Positions 15,905 to 24,106 are shown, counted from the stretch's first letter. The stretch is DNA of 42,837 nt from Pseudomonadota bacterium (GCA_016185255.1 JACPNY010000066.1:1-42837); one strand, 5' to 3'. The notes: generated from the letters alone by a model not told the origin. Made by a program: numbers and translations.

Positions 15905-15937
15905 AGTATACTCAATAATTCATAATATTTTATTAAG
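15905..15937 (-). promoter_or_regulatory. Conserved upstream region of Cys-rich gene (copy 2)
   Basis: The complement of TATACT (15905-15910) and the block CATAATATTTTATTAAG (15921-15937) repeat those at 15474-15506. The two small genes thus carry the same control region. Confidence 0.55.
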
Positions 15938-16110
15938 AGAAGATAATTTTTTTAAGAGGAGTAATACTAAATTGGCACGAAATTGATAACATGAGAAGAA
16001 ATTAGAAAATTATCCCATTTTATTCTCAAGTTAACGATGCTTTTTTTCTGCAGGGAACCATTAGAATTTCTTCATCGGAGGGGAAAATGAGGCGTCCTCT
16101 TCATATGTTT

Positions 16111-16629
16111 CTAATTCGATAGTGATTTGGTTTTACCTCCAGGAAGATGTTTCTCGTTCTCTGCAGGTTCAACGATAGCGCAGTTAAACCAAGTTGGGAT
16201 GTTAGATTCTACAGGGAGTGATGTTCCTGGGCACGCAAAAATAGCTCCAGGAGAAAGGGCGTACCCGGTTTGTGTTGATGGTGTAAGATCTTGTTGCGTA
16301 GGGGCAGAAGGGTATGAAGTAATTGAGCCACAACTATACCAAACGCCGGTAGGAGGCAAATTAGGTGTGCCAGCAGGTATTTGAGTTATGGGCTGATTGT
16401 GAAGACAGTAAAAAAGAGATCTCTCTTTAATATCATAAACAGTTTTAGATGTCTCTGTAAGAAGCATTTCTGTAGGTTGAGGACACGGAGGGGAGGTGGG
16501 ACAAGGAACATCATTGTCTAAGCATTGTGAGCAATAGCCACACCAATATGAACCGGTAGCGCAGACTGCTTGACTCTCTGTCGAAATAGTTAGCCAAAAA
16601 AACCCGAATAGACTCAGTATCTTCTTCAT
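16111..16629 (-). CDS. Exported Cys/Pro/Ser-rich protein, unknown function
   Basis: A 172-residue protein with a Sec signal peptide (KKILSLFGFFWLTISTESQA) and a mature chain with clustered cysteines near its start (CATGSYWCGYCSQC, then CPTSPPCPQP). It is rich in Pro, Thr and Ser and looks unstructured or surface-exposed. No domain is recognised. Its start lies 27 bases from the divergently read prohead protease, so the two probably share a control region. It is the third exported Cys-rich gene in a row between the portal and protease genes. Confidence 0.7.
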   Translation of the reverse strand: MKKILSLFGFFWLTISTESQAVCATGSYWCGYCSQCLDNDVPCPTSPPCPQPTEMLLTETSKTVYDIKERSLFYCLHNQPITQIPAGTPNLPPTGVWYSCGSITSYPSAPTQQDLTPSTQTGYALSPGAIFACPGTSLPVESNIPTWFNCAIVEPAENEKHLPGGKTKSLSN

Positions 16630-16656
16630 GTATCCATATCCTTAAAGGTTCTTATT

Positions 16657-17115
16657 ATGACAAACACTCTATGCCTAAACCCCTCTCAAAAAAAGGGGGT
16701 AATTACAGGGTATGCAAGTTTTTTTGACTTCATGGATCGTCATCAGGATCGGGTCGCCAAAGGGGCATTTACCAAAACGCTGAGGGCTTGGCGAATTCTC
16801 GGAAAAACACCGAAAATGTTGTGGCAGCATGACCCGAGGCTCCCCATTGGGGTGTGGACACACCTTTATGAAAATGACCGTGGCCTTTATGTAGAAGGAC
16901 GCCTTGCCCTTGGTGTGAAACAAGCGGATGAAGCCTATCTTCTTTTAAAAGAAGGGGTGATTGATGGGCTTTCCATTGGATTTCGCACTCTGAACGCCAC
17001 GCAAGATAAAAGCAGCAAAGCCCGTCTCCTTTTGGACATCGACCTTATTGAAATTTCCCTTGTAACCTTTGGAGCAAATGCGCGCGCCACGGTTCATCAA
17101 GTGAAAACTCAGTAA
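16657..17115 (+). CDS. HK97-family prohead protease (GTA g4-like)
   Basis: A 152-residue serine protease of the HK97 prohead family (herpesvirus-assemblin fold) that trims the capsid protein during head maturation. Candidate catalytic residues are the His in MLWQHDP (about residue 50), the Ser in GLSIGF (about 109) and the acidic residue in IEISLVTFGAN. GYASFFDFMDRHQDRVAKGAF is the usual opening block. The size is a little small but complete. In intact GTAs it sits directly between portal and capsid; here three antisense genes separate it from the portal and a repeat separates it from the capsid gene. Confidence 0.88.
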   Translation: MTNTLCLNPSQKKGVITGYASFFDFMDRHQDRVAKGAFTKTLRAWRILGKTPKMLWQHDPRLPIGVWTHLYENDRGLYVEGRLALGVKQADEAYLLLKEGVIDGLSIGFRTLNATQDKSSKARLLLDIDLIEISLVTFGANARATVHQVKTQ

Positions 17116-17124
17116 TTAAAAGAT

Positions 17125-17211
17125 CGTCATTGCGAGGAGCGTCAGCTCCGAAGCAAACCAGTCTTTTGGCTTTCTGGGTTGCTTCGGCCCTTGGCGGGCC
17201 TCGCAATGACG
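17125..17211. repeat. Palindromic repeat, CGTCATTGCGAGGAG family (copy 2)
   Basis: An 87-nt palindrome from CGTCATTGCGAGGAGC to GCCTCGCAATGACG, with inner CCGAAGCAA and TTGCTTCGG arms. It lies between the protease and capsid genes and is followed by T6. Confidence 0.85.
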
Positions 17212-17256
17212 TTTTTTGATTACTAACCACCAACCACTAACATAAAGAGGATAAGA

Positions 17257-18468
17257 ATGCACGATTATGATATACAAAATACTTTGGATGAGCTGGCTCG
17301 TACTTTTGAAGAGTTTAAATCAACCCAAGATAACCGTCTTACAAATCTTGAGCGCAAGCGCCCGGTGGATGCGTTTGATGAAGAAAAAATGGCACGCCTT
17401 GACGCAAGCTTGGAGAATGCAGAAAAGCGCCTTAAGCAAATGGAAGCGTTTGCTAGTCGTCCGTCGGTTGAAACAACGGCTGACTCATTCTCTAGCCATC
17501 AGCATGCCTTTGTGGATTATATTCGTAAAGGCCTTGATACCCCATTGCATCTTTACGAAAAAAAGGCACTTTCAACAACGCCTGATCGTGACGGGGGTTA
17601 TTTGGTTCCTTCTGGTCTTCATGACCGTTTGTATACAACTTTACAAGCAACATCTGTCATGCGACCACTCGCCAGTGTTCGAGAGATTTCAACGTCTGCT
17701 CTTGAGTTGCTCATTGACAAGGATACAACGGATGCGGGTTGGGTGACTGAGACTCAAGAGCGTGCCGAAACACGTACCCCAGACCTTGCTAAAATTCGTA
17801 TTCCTGTTCATGAAATGTACGCAAAACCGCGAGCCACCCAAAAATTGCTGGATGATGCTCTTTTAAATGTAGAAGAGTGGTTGTCTCAAAAAATCGCTCA
17901 GAAAATAGCGGCTATGGAAAACACGGCCTTTGTTCGGGGAGAAGGAGAAAACTCGCCCAGGGGACTCCTCTCTTATGAAACTGCTCTAAGGGCGGACTGG
18001 CAATGGGGGCGCCTTGAGGAAATTAGGACAGGCGTGAATGGGGATTTTGTAGAGGGTGCTGGAGAAATCCAGCTTCAGGATACCTTTTTTGCCTTAAAAC
18101 CGCCCTATCTTCCCGGAGCGTCTTGGCTTATGTCCCGCTCTGCGCAAGCTCGGATTCGGCGATTAAAAGATGCGGAAAGCGGACGGTATTTGTGGGAGCC
18201 GCCTTTGGCTGGGGTGATGACGCCGACGCTTCTTGGATATCCCGTGATTGTTTCTGATGATATGCCCCCTCTTGTGCCGGGGGAAGCCTCCAAAGCCATT
18301 ATTTTTGGTAACTTTAAGGAAGGCTATCAGATCGTCGATCGCAGCGGGATTCGTGTGTTGCGCGATCCCTACAGTGCGAAGCCTTATGTGGAATTTTATA
18401 CTACCCGCCGCGTTGGAGGTGATGTCTTGAACTTTGAGGCCTTGAAGGTGGTGAATTTTAGGGCGTGA
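17257..18468 (+). CDS. HK97-family major capsid protein (GTA g5-like)
   Basis: A 403-residue HK97-fold capsid protein. Residues about 1-75 form a charged coiled coil (the delta or scaffold domain normally removed by the protease). The mature part starts near residue 105 with ALSTTPDRDGGYLVP, the typical beginning of the N-arm. Family features follow: VREISTSALELLIDK, AGWVTETQERAET (E-loop region), MYAKPRATQKLLDDA, FVRGEGENSPRGLL, and the P-domain end with GYPVIVSDDMPP, IIFGNFKEGYQIVDR and FYTTRRVGGDVLN. It looks intact, with AGAGGATAAG before ATG 17257. Confidence 0.93.
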   Translation: MHDYDIQNTLDELARTFEEFKSTQDNRLTNLERKRPVDAFDEEKMARLDASLENAEKRLKQMEAFASRPSVETTADSFSSHQHAFVDYIRKGLDTPLHLYEKKALSTTPDRDGGYLVPSGLHDRLYTTLQATSVMRPLASVREISTSALELLIDKDTTDAGWVTETQERAETRTPDLAKIRIPVHEMYAKPRATQKLLDDALLNVEEWLSQKIAQKIAAMENTAFVRGEGENSPRGLLSYETALRADWQWGRLEEIRTGVNGDFVEGAGEIQLQDTFFALKPPYLPGASWLMSRSAQARIRRLKDAESGRYLWEPPLAGVMTPTLLGYPVIVSDDMPPLVPGEASKAIIFGNFKEGYQIVDRSGIRVLRDPYSAKPYVEFYTTRRVGGDVLNFEALKVVNFRA

Positions 18469-18483
18469 TGTGGCAACAAAAAC

Positions 18484-18505
18484 GCCCCGCTCTTCTGAGC
18501 GGGGC
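18484..18505 (-). terminator. Rho-independent terminator of the antisense small genes
   Basis: A perfect 9-bp GC-rich stem (GCCCCGCTC with GAGCGGGGC) closes over a 4-nt loop. On the minus strand it is followed by GTTTTTGTT. It ends the 18781/18536 transcript and may also stop the capsid transcript from the other side. Confidence 0.75.
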
Positions 18506-18535
18506 AAGGGTCTCAAACAACCAACGGCTTTTTAA

Positions 18536-18727
18536 TTATTGGATATTCCACGGATCGATGTCAGGTGGGGTGGAGTAAGGGGTGTAAAAACGGTCATGTA
18601 CACCCATACCATGGCCTCCAACAACTCCTCCTCGGACATCAATCACATGACTCGAGACAGTATTCGAACTTAAGACTGGGTCTATAAAAACAAACGTAAC
18701 GAGTACAAATAACAATAACTTACTCAT
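18536..18727 (-). CDS. Small exported protein, unknown function
   Basis: A 63-residue protein with a signal peptide (MSKLLLFVLVTFVFIDPVLS). The mature part is short and Gly/His/Pro-rich (GGVVGGHGMGVHDRFY) with no cysteine. ATG 18727 has CAGGAGA upstream. A strong terminator follows on its strand, which supports a real transcript. Its N-terminus is like that of the 44-residue protein just upstream (18781-18915), so the two may be a small operon or duplicated leaders. It lies antisense between the capsid and adaptor genes. Confidence 0.65.
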   Translation of the reverse strand: MSKLLLFVLVTFVFIDPVLSSNTVSSHVIDVRGGVVGGHGMGVHDRFYTPYSTPPDIDPWNIQ

Positions 18728-18780
18728 CAATATCTCCTGAGCTAAAGGTAAATCTGTTTACTACCTCCATTGTTTTTACT

Positions 18781-18915
18781 TTATGGGTTCACTAAATAAT
18801 CTGGAAAATCGGTGGTGTAACACTCAGACCCACATGCAGAGGCGCCGTTACTAGGGACTGATACAGACCCTATGAAAATCAGGATGCTCAAGACGGCTAA
18901 TAACATTTTACTCAT
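18781..18915 (-). CDS. Very small exported protein (44 aa), unknown function
   Basis: ATG 18915 to TAA 18781 encodes 44 residues, short enough to be missed by gene callers. It has AGAGGAAA 3-10 bases upstream and a signal-peptide-like start (MSKMLLAVLSILIFIGSVS). The short mature end carries two cysteines (ACGSEC) and ends FPDYLVNP. It shares MSK-LL with the next gene downstream and probably the same terminator. A signal peptide leaving only about 20 residues suggests a secreted peptide, or a lipid-free membrane peptide if it is not cleaved. Confidence 0.6.
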   Translation of the reverse strand: MSKMLLAVLSILIFIGSVSVPSNGASACGSECYTTDFPDYLVNP

Positions 18916-19162
18916 GGTTTCCTCTATTTCTTAACGGGTTAAAACGTTCTGTATGCTGTAGGGAAAGTATGTCTTTCCTCCGGGGGAGCAGAGATGGAGT
19001 GCTTATAAAAATAGATACACCAGACGCACCCATTAATATTTTAACTATAGTTTTGTCTATTGTTAAATATAGTTCCATACTTTTATTATGTAACAAAATT
19101 ATAAATATTTGGTTAATATTTTGTTGACCTTGATGCCACTCATTCCTAAACTGGAGAATCTC

Positions 19163-19681
19163 ATGCGTCTTCACCTCAGATTTCCCTCCTCTCAAGAGCC
19201 TGTTTTCCTAGAGGAAGTTAAAACTTATCTTCGTCTTACATCAGACCAGGAGGATGATTTATTAAGAAACTTGATTTCTGCTTCGCGAGCTGCTGTTGAA
19301 AATATAACGGGGAGAGCTCTTTTGAAACAACGCTGGACAATGCAGCTCACCCCTCCTTATCCACCGTCTTTTCCCCTTGTAAAAAACAAAACAGGCGAAT
19401 TGACGGTAATTCTGCCTTTGCCGCCTCTTCTTGGTGTGGAATCCGTGAAAGCTGGAGAACAAGACGTCCCTTATGAAGTAGAGGAAGATAGAGTGATTCT
19501 CTCACCCCTTCTGTGGGGCAAAGCGCTTTCCATTGATTTTTGGGCAGGATATGGCGAGACATCCGCCTCCTTGCCCCCGGATTTAAAAATGGCCGTGTTG
19601 ATGGGAATTCGTTTTTTATATGAGGGGCAGGCCATCAATCTTCCTCTTTTGAGGCCTTATAAGGTGATGAGATTGATGTAA
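19163..19681 (+). CDS. Head-tail adaptor (GTA g6-like, phage gp6 family)
   Basis: A 172-residue helical head-tail connector that sits under the portal. The family pattern is clear: VFLEEVKTYLRL then DDLLRNLISASRAAVENITGR (about 15-50), followed by RWTMQL, a beta-rich stretch and DLKMAVLMGIRFLYEG near the C-terminus. ATG 19163, with CTGGAG upstream, is preferred to an upstream start that would add 18 residues. It opens a tight run of four + genes reaching 20855 (12-base gap, then 8-base overlaps). Confidence 0.85.
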   Translation: MRLHLRFPSSQEPVFLEEVKTYLRLTSDQEDDLLRNLISASRAAVENITGRALLKQRWTMQLTPPYPPSFPLVKNKTGELTVILPLPPLLGVESVKAGEQDVPYEVEEDRVILSPLLWGKALSIDFWAGYGETSASLPPDLKMAVLMGIRFLYEGQAINLPLLRPYKVMRLM

Positions 19682-19692
19682 GGAGAAGCCCA

Positions 19693-20013
19693 ATGAAACC
19701 GATCACAACAAAAGACTTAAGAGAATGTCTAACGCTTCTTATTCCTCAAAGACATAAAGATGGGGAAGGGGGATGGCAAGAAGAATGGAGAAGTGGGCCA
19801 AGGGTGTGGGCGTGCTTGTGGCCCCTTATAGACAAACAAGAGAAAGCCTCTTATCGCATTGTCATTCGATGTGGGATTAATCTTCCTTCCAAAATGAGGT
19901 TTTTATGGCCCCTTCGTCATAGTGTGAAGCGCTTATCTGTGATAAGTCCGCCGATTCTTATTCAGCAGAATCAGTTTTTATGTATGATAGCGAGAGAGGA
20001 CATAAATGCGTGA
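19693..20013 (+). CDS. Head closure / stopper protein (GTA g7-like)
   Basis: A 106-residue protein in the exact place of the head-closure (stopper) protein that plugs the connector until DNA is delivered. Its size and layout suit the family: an early RHKDGEGGWQEEW stretch, a middle WACLWPLI strand, then YRIVIRC and a late basic strand. Identification rests mainly on position and size. Its end overlaps the DUF3168 gene by 8 bases, suggesting coupled translation. Confidence 0.7.
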   Translation: MKPITTKDLRECLTLLIPQRHKDGEGGWQEEWRSGPRVWACLWPLIDKQEKASYRIVIRCGINLPSKMRFLWPLRHSVKRLSVISPPILIQQNQFLCMIAREDINA

Positions 20014-20347
20014 GCTTTTCTTAGATCTTACAAAAACATTGGAGCAAGTTTGTCCCGTATTTCAGCATGTTCCTCCTGAATCCCCCTATCCCTATATGAC
20101 CCTTGAACCGCTTCATTCGCTTCAAGGTCTTCCTTGGGGACCAACGCTTGTGACATTCACGTTGAAGATTTGGAGCCAGTATGCAGGGACTAAGGAAATC
20201 TTAAAGCTAGCAAAAACAGTGGAAGAAATGCTTCATACTTACCAAGTAGGAAGCCTTAAGGTCATGAAAAGTGGTCTTTCTCTTCTGAGAGATAGGGAGA
20301 CACGCGTGCATACCTTTAGCATTAAAGCAAGGATTCCCCATGAATGA
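20006..20347 (+). CDS. DUF3168-type tail terminator (GTA g8-like)
   Basis: A 113-residue protein with the DUF3168 pattern: a leading helix (RELFLDLTKTLEQ), VFQHVPPESPYPYMTLEP, then TFTLKIWSQYAGTKEILKLAKTV and a closing strand VHTFSIKARIP. In GTAs and lambda-like phages it caps the tail tube at the neck. It overlaps both neighbours by 8 bases. Confidence 0.8.
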   Translation: MRELFLDLTKTLEQVCPVFQHVPPESPYPYMTLEPLHSLQGLPWGPTLVTFTLKIWSQYAGTKEILKLAKTVEEMLHTYQVGSLKVMKSGLSLLRDRETRVHTFSIKARIPHE

Positions 20348-20855
20348 GACAGATTTAATCCTGGAAGGAGTTGAAAGGAGGAGCCTTTTTCCTCCCTTTT
20401 CAGTCCGGGAATGTATTCAATCGCTCACTCCCCTTCCGCAAGGTATCTTACGCCGTACGATCAATGGAACACTTGTTTGTATTGGAAATAAAGGACATGA
20501 AAAATTTCAGTCAATGATTAGTTGTAAGGATAAATCTCCCCCTGCTTTTGAGAAGCTTTGGGTGGGGACACATCTTAAGGTGGGGTGTATTCAATCCTTG
20601 ACGCAAGCTGTACCTGTAGGGGCTTCCAACATTTCTTTAGGGAGGGACCCCTTAAGCTGCCATGCCTATGATCCATTGGGAAAGATGTGGGCCATAGAGA
20701 AAGTGGAGAAAAACTGTGTGTTTTTATCTCCAGGGTTTCCAGGAGGATTTATCACCTATCGTCCTTGGCTTATGATGATTGTAAAACACTATCACTTAGA
20801 GACGGATGAGTGGGGAGCTTCTGTGGGATGGCATTTGGAGTTGGAAGAGGTGTAG
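20340..20855 (+). CDS. Phage-cluster protein of unknown function (major tail protein position)
   Basis: A 171-residue protein translated in overlap with the tail terminator gene. Its place is that of the major tail protein (g9), but the sequence does not show that family. It holds three cysteines in short VGC, CIG and SCK contexts, a GTHLKVGCIQSLTQAVPVG stretch, GRDPLSCHAYDPLG, and a WGASVGWHLELEE end. It could be a diverged tail tube or tail-completion protein. The + strand run stops here and the next gene is on the opposite strand. Confidence 0.6.
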   Translation: MNETDLILEGVERRSLFPPFSVRECIQSLTPLPQGILRRTINGTLVCIGNKGHEKFQSMISCKDKSPPAFEKLWVGTHLKVGCIQSLTQAVPVGASNISLGRDPLSCHAYDPLGKMWAIEKVEKNCVFLSPGFPGGFITYRPWLMMIVKHYHLETDEWGASVGWHLELEEV

Positions 20856-20906
20856 GGCAGTGTAGCGGTATTCAGAAAAAAATTAACTGATCACTGCTAA
20901 ACTGCT

Positions 20907-21830
20907 TCAAGCCGCTTTCTTCATCTCCAATTCTTCTCTTTCCACTCTTTTTTTCTGTTGGTGAGTCTCATAGACTGTGATGTAGAGAGTAGACGGAATG
21001 ATAATAGCGGCACCTAAAATAGTGCTGATAGTTGGAAATTCTTGGAAAATCACAAATCCGAAAATCCCAGATAAGATTAATTCAGCATATTTGAAAGGTT
21101 GAAGGGCGGAAACTTCAGTGGCAGCATAAGCTTTTAAGAGGCAGAACAAGATCAAACTTCCTCCTCCTCCGAGAAGGAAAAGGAAAAAAAGTTCCTGCAA
21201 TGTGGGTGTTTGCCACGTTAAAAGGGCGGGCACTAGGCCAAGAACGGCTGTTCCAAGGGCTGAATAAAATAACATGGACAATAGGGTTTCATCTTCTGTG
21301 AGAAGTTTTTTATTGATAATATCAAGGGTCGCAAACATGGCTGCTGAGACTACAAGGGCAAGGGCCATAGGATTAAAGGCATCTCCCGTCGGATGCAAAG
21401 CCACTACCATTCCAAGGAATCCAAACAGTGTTGCGAACCATCGTTGCCAGCCTACATGCTCTTTAAGAAAGATTTTAGCTAGAGGAAGCACAAAAAAGGG
21501 GACAGTAAAGGATAAGGTTGTGGCGAGGGTTAAGGGAAGGGCAGCTACTCCATAACACCAAGGGGCCATGGCCAATATCAATAGCACAGCGCGTGCACAT
21601 TGGGCTCCTGGATAACGTGTCAGAAAGGAAGCCTTGCCTTGAGCAGCCATAAACGGCAAAAGCACCAGTGTACTAAAGAAGCAGCGAAAAAAAGCAACTT
21701 CCGCTCCGGATAAGTTGCTACCCACATGCTTTGTAAGAATATCATTCGAATTGCTAATGAGGCAAACTACAGTCATCCAGAAAATTCCCTGGAGATATCC
21801 TTTTGAATTAAACCAACTTTTTTGTGTCAT
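20907..21830 (-). CDS. EamA-family transporter, probable S-adenosylmethionine importer
   Basis: A 307-residue drug/metabolite-superfamily transporter with ten membrane segments in two EamA repeats (about 10-150 and 160-290). From memory it is strongly like the Rickettsia SAM uptake transporter, with SNDILTKHVG, AEVAFFRCFFSTLVLLPF, a WCYGVAALPLTLATTLSF stretch, LDIINKKLL, SMLFYSALGTA and AAIIIPSTLYI. SAM import is typical of bacteria that rely on host methyl donor; the substrate is inferred by resemblance. It interrupts the phage cluster on the opposite strand. Confidence 0.8.
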   Translation of the reverse strand: MTQKSWFNSKGYLQGIFWMTVVCLISNSNDILTKHVGSNLSGAEVAFFRCFFSTLVLLPFMAAQGKASFLTRYPGAQCARAVLLILAMAPWCYGVAALPLTLATTLSFTVPFFVLPLAKIFLKEHVGWQRWFATLFGFLGMVVALHPTGDAFNPMALALVVSAAMFATLDIINKKLLTEDETLLSMLFYSALGTAVLGLVPALLTWQTPTLQELFFLFLLGGGGSLILFCLLKAYAATEVSALQPFKYAELILSGIFGFVIFQEFPTISTILGAAIIIPSTLYITVYETHQQKKRVEREELEMKKAA

Positions 21831-21936
21831 TGAATGTATTCCTAATTATTTGAGGAACTAAAAGTTAACACCTAGATTAGTGATATAAGACGCCTTTTCC
21901 CTGTCGTCAACCCCTTTTTTATTAGGGAGAATAAAA

Positions 21937-23754
21937 ATGAATATTTGTCTTATATTTCAAAAAAGAGAAAACGTCCCTCTTTTTGATTTAGAAATTTCTC
22001 AAGAAGAAGATTTCTTTGCAAAGGCAAGATTGTTGGTTGAGGCTGGGATTCCTCTTCCTCCTTGTGGAACGATAGGGATTATTCAAGGAGACGAGCTTTA
22101 CTTTCAAGGAGTCCTGGTGGGAGATCCCGTTAAAATAGAGGGGAAATTTGCGGAGATTGAGCTTATCGCGTGCCCACCGGATGTGTCCGAAAGGATAGCG
22201 ATTATTCAAAAGGACATCCATATCCCTCCCTATTGGGATGCCTTATGGGTTAAAGATTCTGATAAATATGAGGAAATTCAAGACGCACATACCTCCTCCC
22301 TTTATTGCGATCGGCGGAGCTGGGAGCTTGCGCGATCCGATTGGTTTGAGGGGCGCCAAACCTTAAGCGTTCAAGGAGCTTTTTTCCAGGATAGCCTTCG
22401 CTTTCGTGTGATAAAAAATCCTTTCAAAACATGTACGGTTAAGGTGCATGCCCATTGGATTCAAAAGGAAGAAGGGATATCGGATTTGAGCGCAGCTATT
22501 CGTCTGTCGTTTCCCCATTCTAAAGTCAATACCTATACAAAAGAAGCTCTTCTTGAAAAATGGCCCTCACCGGGACGACGGGTAGGGCGTTCGGGGGTGT
22601 GGATTCTTAAGAGTGAGTTAAAGGAAATGACACCGGCATCTCCTTTTTACCCCGCCTACTCCGCTCCGCTTTCTTTGAGAGAGGAGGGAGAGAACCCTCG
22701 ATCCTATCATGTAAAACGCCATTGGTTTAAGCCCACCCTGTGGGTGAATTGGACCTATCACCAAAAGCGGAAAGAAACCCTTGTCGTGACCCTGCATCAT
22801 GCTTTTCAAGATCTTTATCCCGGAGATGGAGAACATAAGGTGGTAGAGTTTACTCTCCAAAATATTAATCCTGATCCAAATGCCTACACGTGGCGTCCTG
22901 ACTGCTTTTATAGGGAAGGGACAAAAGTGTCCTATAAAAATGCCATTTATCGATGCCACACCACACACACCGCAGGACTACTTTTTGAAGAGGATAAGTG
23001 GGCTTTTCAAAATAGTTTCCACACAGATTTAGGGAATCCAGCGCGAGCGTCCTTCTTTTTAACAGATCGAGGATATCAGGCAGCGGAGCATGCCATGGAG
23101 CGAGCCAAAGCTACTCTCGCGAAAAGTGCGAGGGCAATTGAAATTTCCTTTGAAGCTCCGTGGGAGGTTGTTAAAGACATGACAACGGATACGACAGTTA
23201 TTCTTAACGACTCGCGTCTACCAGGAGGGGAAGGGCGCGGAAAAGTCGTGAAATATTCTCTCATTGCTAAGGGGGAAACGGGAGAGCGGTTTGGGAGAGT
23301 GACACTTTTGTGTGCTCCAAACTGTCATCCTGAACTTGTTTCAGGAACTCGTGGTTATCAGATCCCGAATGATCCCGGGTCAAGCCCGGGACTAAAGCTT
23401 CGGGATGACAGTAGTGTTCCTAACGACTATTGCGAAGAGTCCTATCAGGTTCATGAAAATGCAATGCGTCAAACTCCTTCGGGACTTTCCTACTTTCGGT
23501 ATGACGACACAGTTCCTCTCCAGGTGCGGCGAGAAGGGCATTTGTTAAAAGGAATTGAGCTTATCAATGGCCCTGAGGATCAAGAAGAAGAAATGCTTGC
23601 TTATGCGGGAAGGTCTACCGGTGCTCTTGAAAAAGCCCTGTCTCATAAGTCAACCCGCCTTCGTCTCCACTTTAAAGATTTAAGGACAAAGGAGACAATT
23701 GAGCATCTCATTCCTGTGAGGATGGCGGCACCTTGGAGTGCGCCACATAATTAA
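21937..23754 (+). CDS. Large baseplate/tail-hub-like protein with sugar-binding patch and in-frame repeat insertion
   Basis: A 605-residue phage-cluster protein. Residues about 1-95 read like a tail-hub domain (ISQEEDFFAKARLLVEAG, GDELYFQGVLVGDPVKIEG, EIELIACPPD). Residues about 324-356 resemble a CBM5/12 chitin/cellulose-binding fold, with FYREGTKVSYKNAIYRC, HTAG and DKWAF. The rest is beta-rich and unrecognised. Residues about 462-492 are encoded by an inserted palindromic repeat (23321-23412; NCHPELVSGTRGYQIPNDPG onwards) that keeps the frame open. It most likely acts at the tail tip, binding the recipient surface. AGGGAGA precedes ATG 21937. Confidence 0.65.
   Translation: MNICLIFQKRENVPLFDLEISQEEDFFAKARLLVEAGIPLPPCGTIGIIQGDELYFQGVLVGDPVKIEGKFAEIELIACPPDVSERIAIIQKDIHIPPYWDALWVKDSDKYEEIQDAHTSSLYCDRRSWELARSDWFEGRQTLSVQGAFFQDSLRFRVIKNPFKTCTVKVHAHWIQKEEGISDLSAAIRLSFPHSKVNTYTKEALLEKWPSPGRRVGRSGVWILKSELKEMTPASPFYPAYSAPLSLREEGENPRSYHVKRHWFKPTLWVNWTYHQKRKETLVVTLHHAFQDLYPGDGEHKVVEFTLQNINPDPNAYTWRPDCFYREGTKVSYKNAIYRCHTTHTAGLLFEEDKWAFQNSFHTDLGNPARASFFLTDRGYQAAEHAMERAKATLAKSARAIEISFEAPWEVVKDMTTDTTVILNDSRLPGGEGRGKVVKYSLIAKGETGERFGRVTLLCAPNCHPELVSGTRGYQIPNDPGSSPGLKLRDDSSVPNDYCEESYQVHENAMRQTPSGLSYFRYDDTVPLQVRREGHLLKGIELINGPEDQEEEMLAYAGRSTGALEKALSHKSTRLRLHFKDLRTKETIEHLIPVRMAAPWSAPHN
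23321..23412. repeat. Palindromic repeat inserted in frame inside a coding sequence
   Basis: A 92-nt element bounded by ACTGTCATCC and GGATGACAGT, with inner GAACTTGTTTC and CCCGGGTCAAGCCCGGG arms. It is read as part of the 605-residue protein without a stop. A degraded relative is at 13816-13895. Confidence 0.85.
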
Positions 23755-23887
23755 GGGAATTAGCCATGAACGATTAGAAGTTTACAGAATCTTAACCCTT
23801 CCTTTCTATAATTCATATTATCGAACATATGTCCGAGGGGGACCTATATTGTGAGAGAAAATAAACTTTAGAAAAGGAAAATTTAGA

Positions 23888-24106
23888 ATGAAAAAGTTAT
23901 TACTAAGCCTGACTTTAGGCGCAAGTGTAATCTTGGTTGGTGGGGGAAGTGATCTCTTTGCTCAAATGCACATTGGTCAAAAAGCAAGTCAGGTCTTCCA
24001 GAGCCAAGAAAGCTGCGAAGTTGTGAAAGGTGCTGGAAATTGCACTTCCATAATAGGAGCTGAGGCGCAGGCGGTAGGGTGTCCATCTGACAAGTGTTTT
24101 CGCTAA
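23888..24106 (+). CDS. Small exported protein, unknown function
   Basis: A 72-residue protein with a signal peptide (MKKLLLSLTLGASVILVGGGSDLFA, cut near residue 25). The mature part of about 47 residues holds four cysteines (SCEVVKGAGNC, GCPSDKC). AAAAGGAAAA precedes ATG 23888. It lies between two tail-associated genes but is unlike either. It is one of the few small exported genes of the cluster on the + strand. Confidence 0.65.
   Translation: MKKLLLSLTLGASVILVGGGSDLFAQMHIGQKASQVFQSQESCEVVKGAGNCTSIIGAEAQAVGCPSDKCFR

Noticed and set aside
16127..16384. Open frame on the + strand opposite the exported gene at 16111
   Set aside because: The minus-strand reading has a signal peptide and clustered cysteines; the + frame has neither a ribosome site nor recognisable features.
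20340..20855. Naming this gene the major tail protein
   Set aside because: The position fits but the sequence does not show the family; it is left as unknown.
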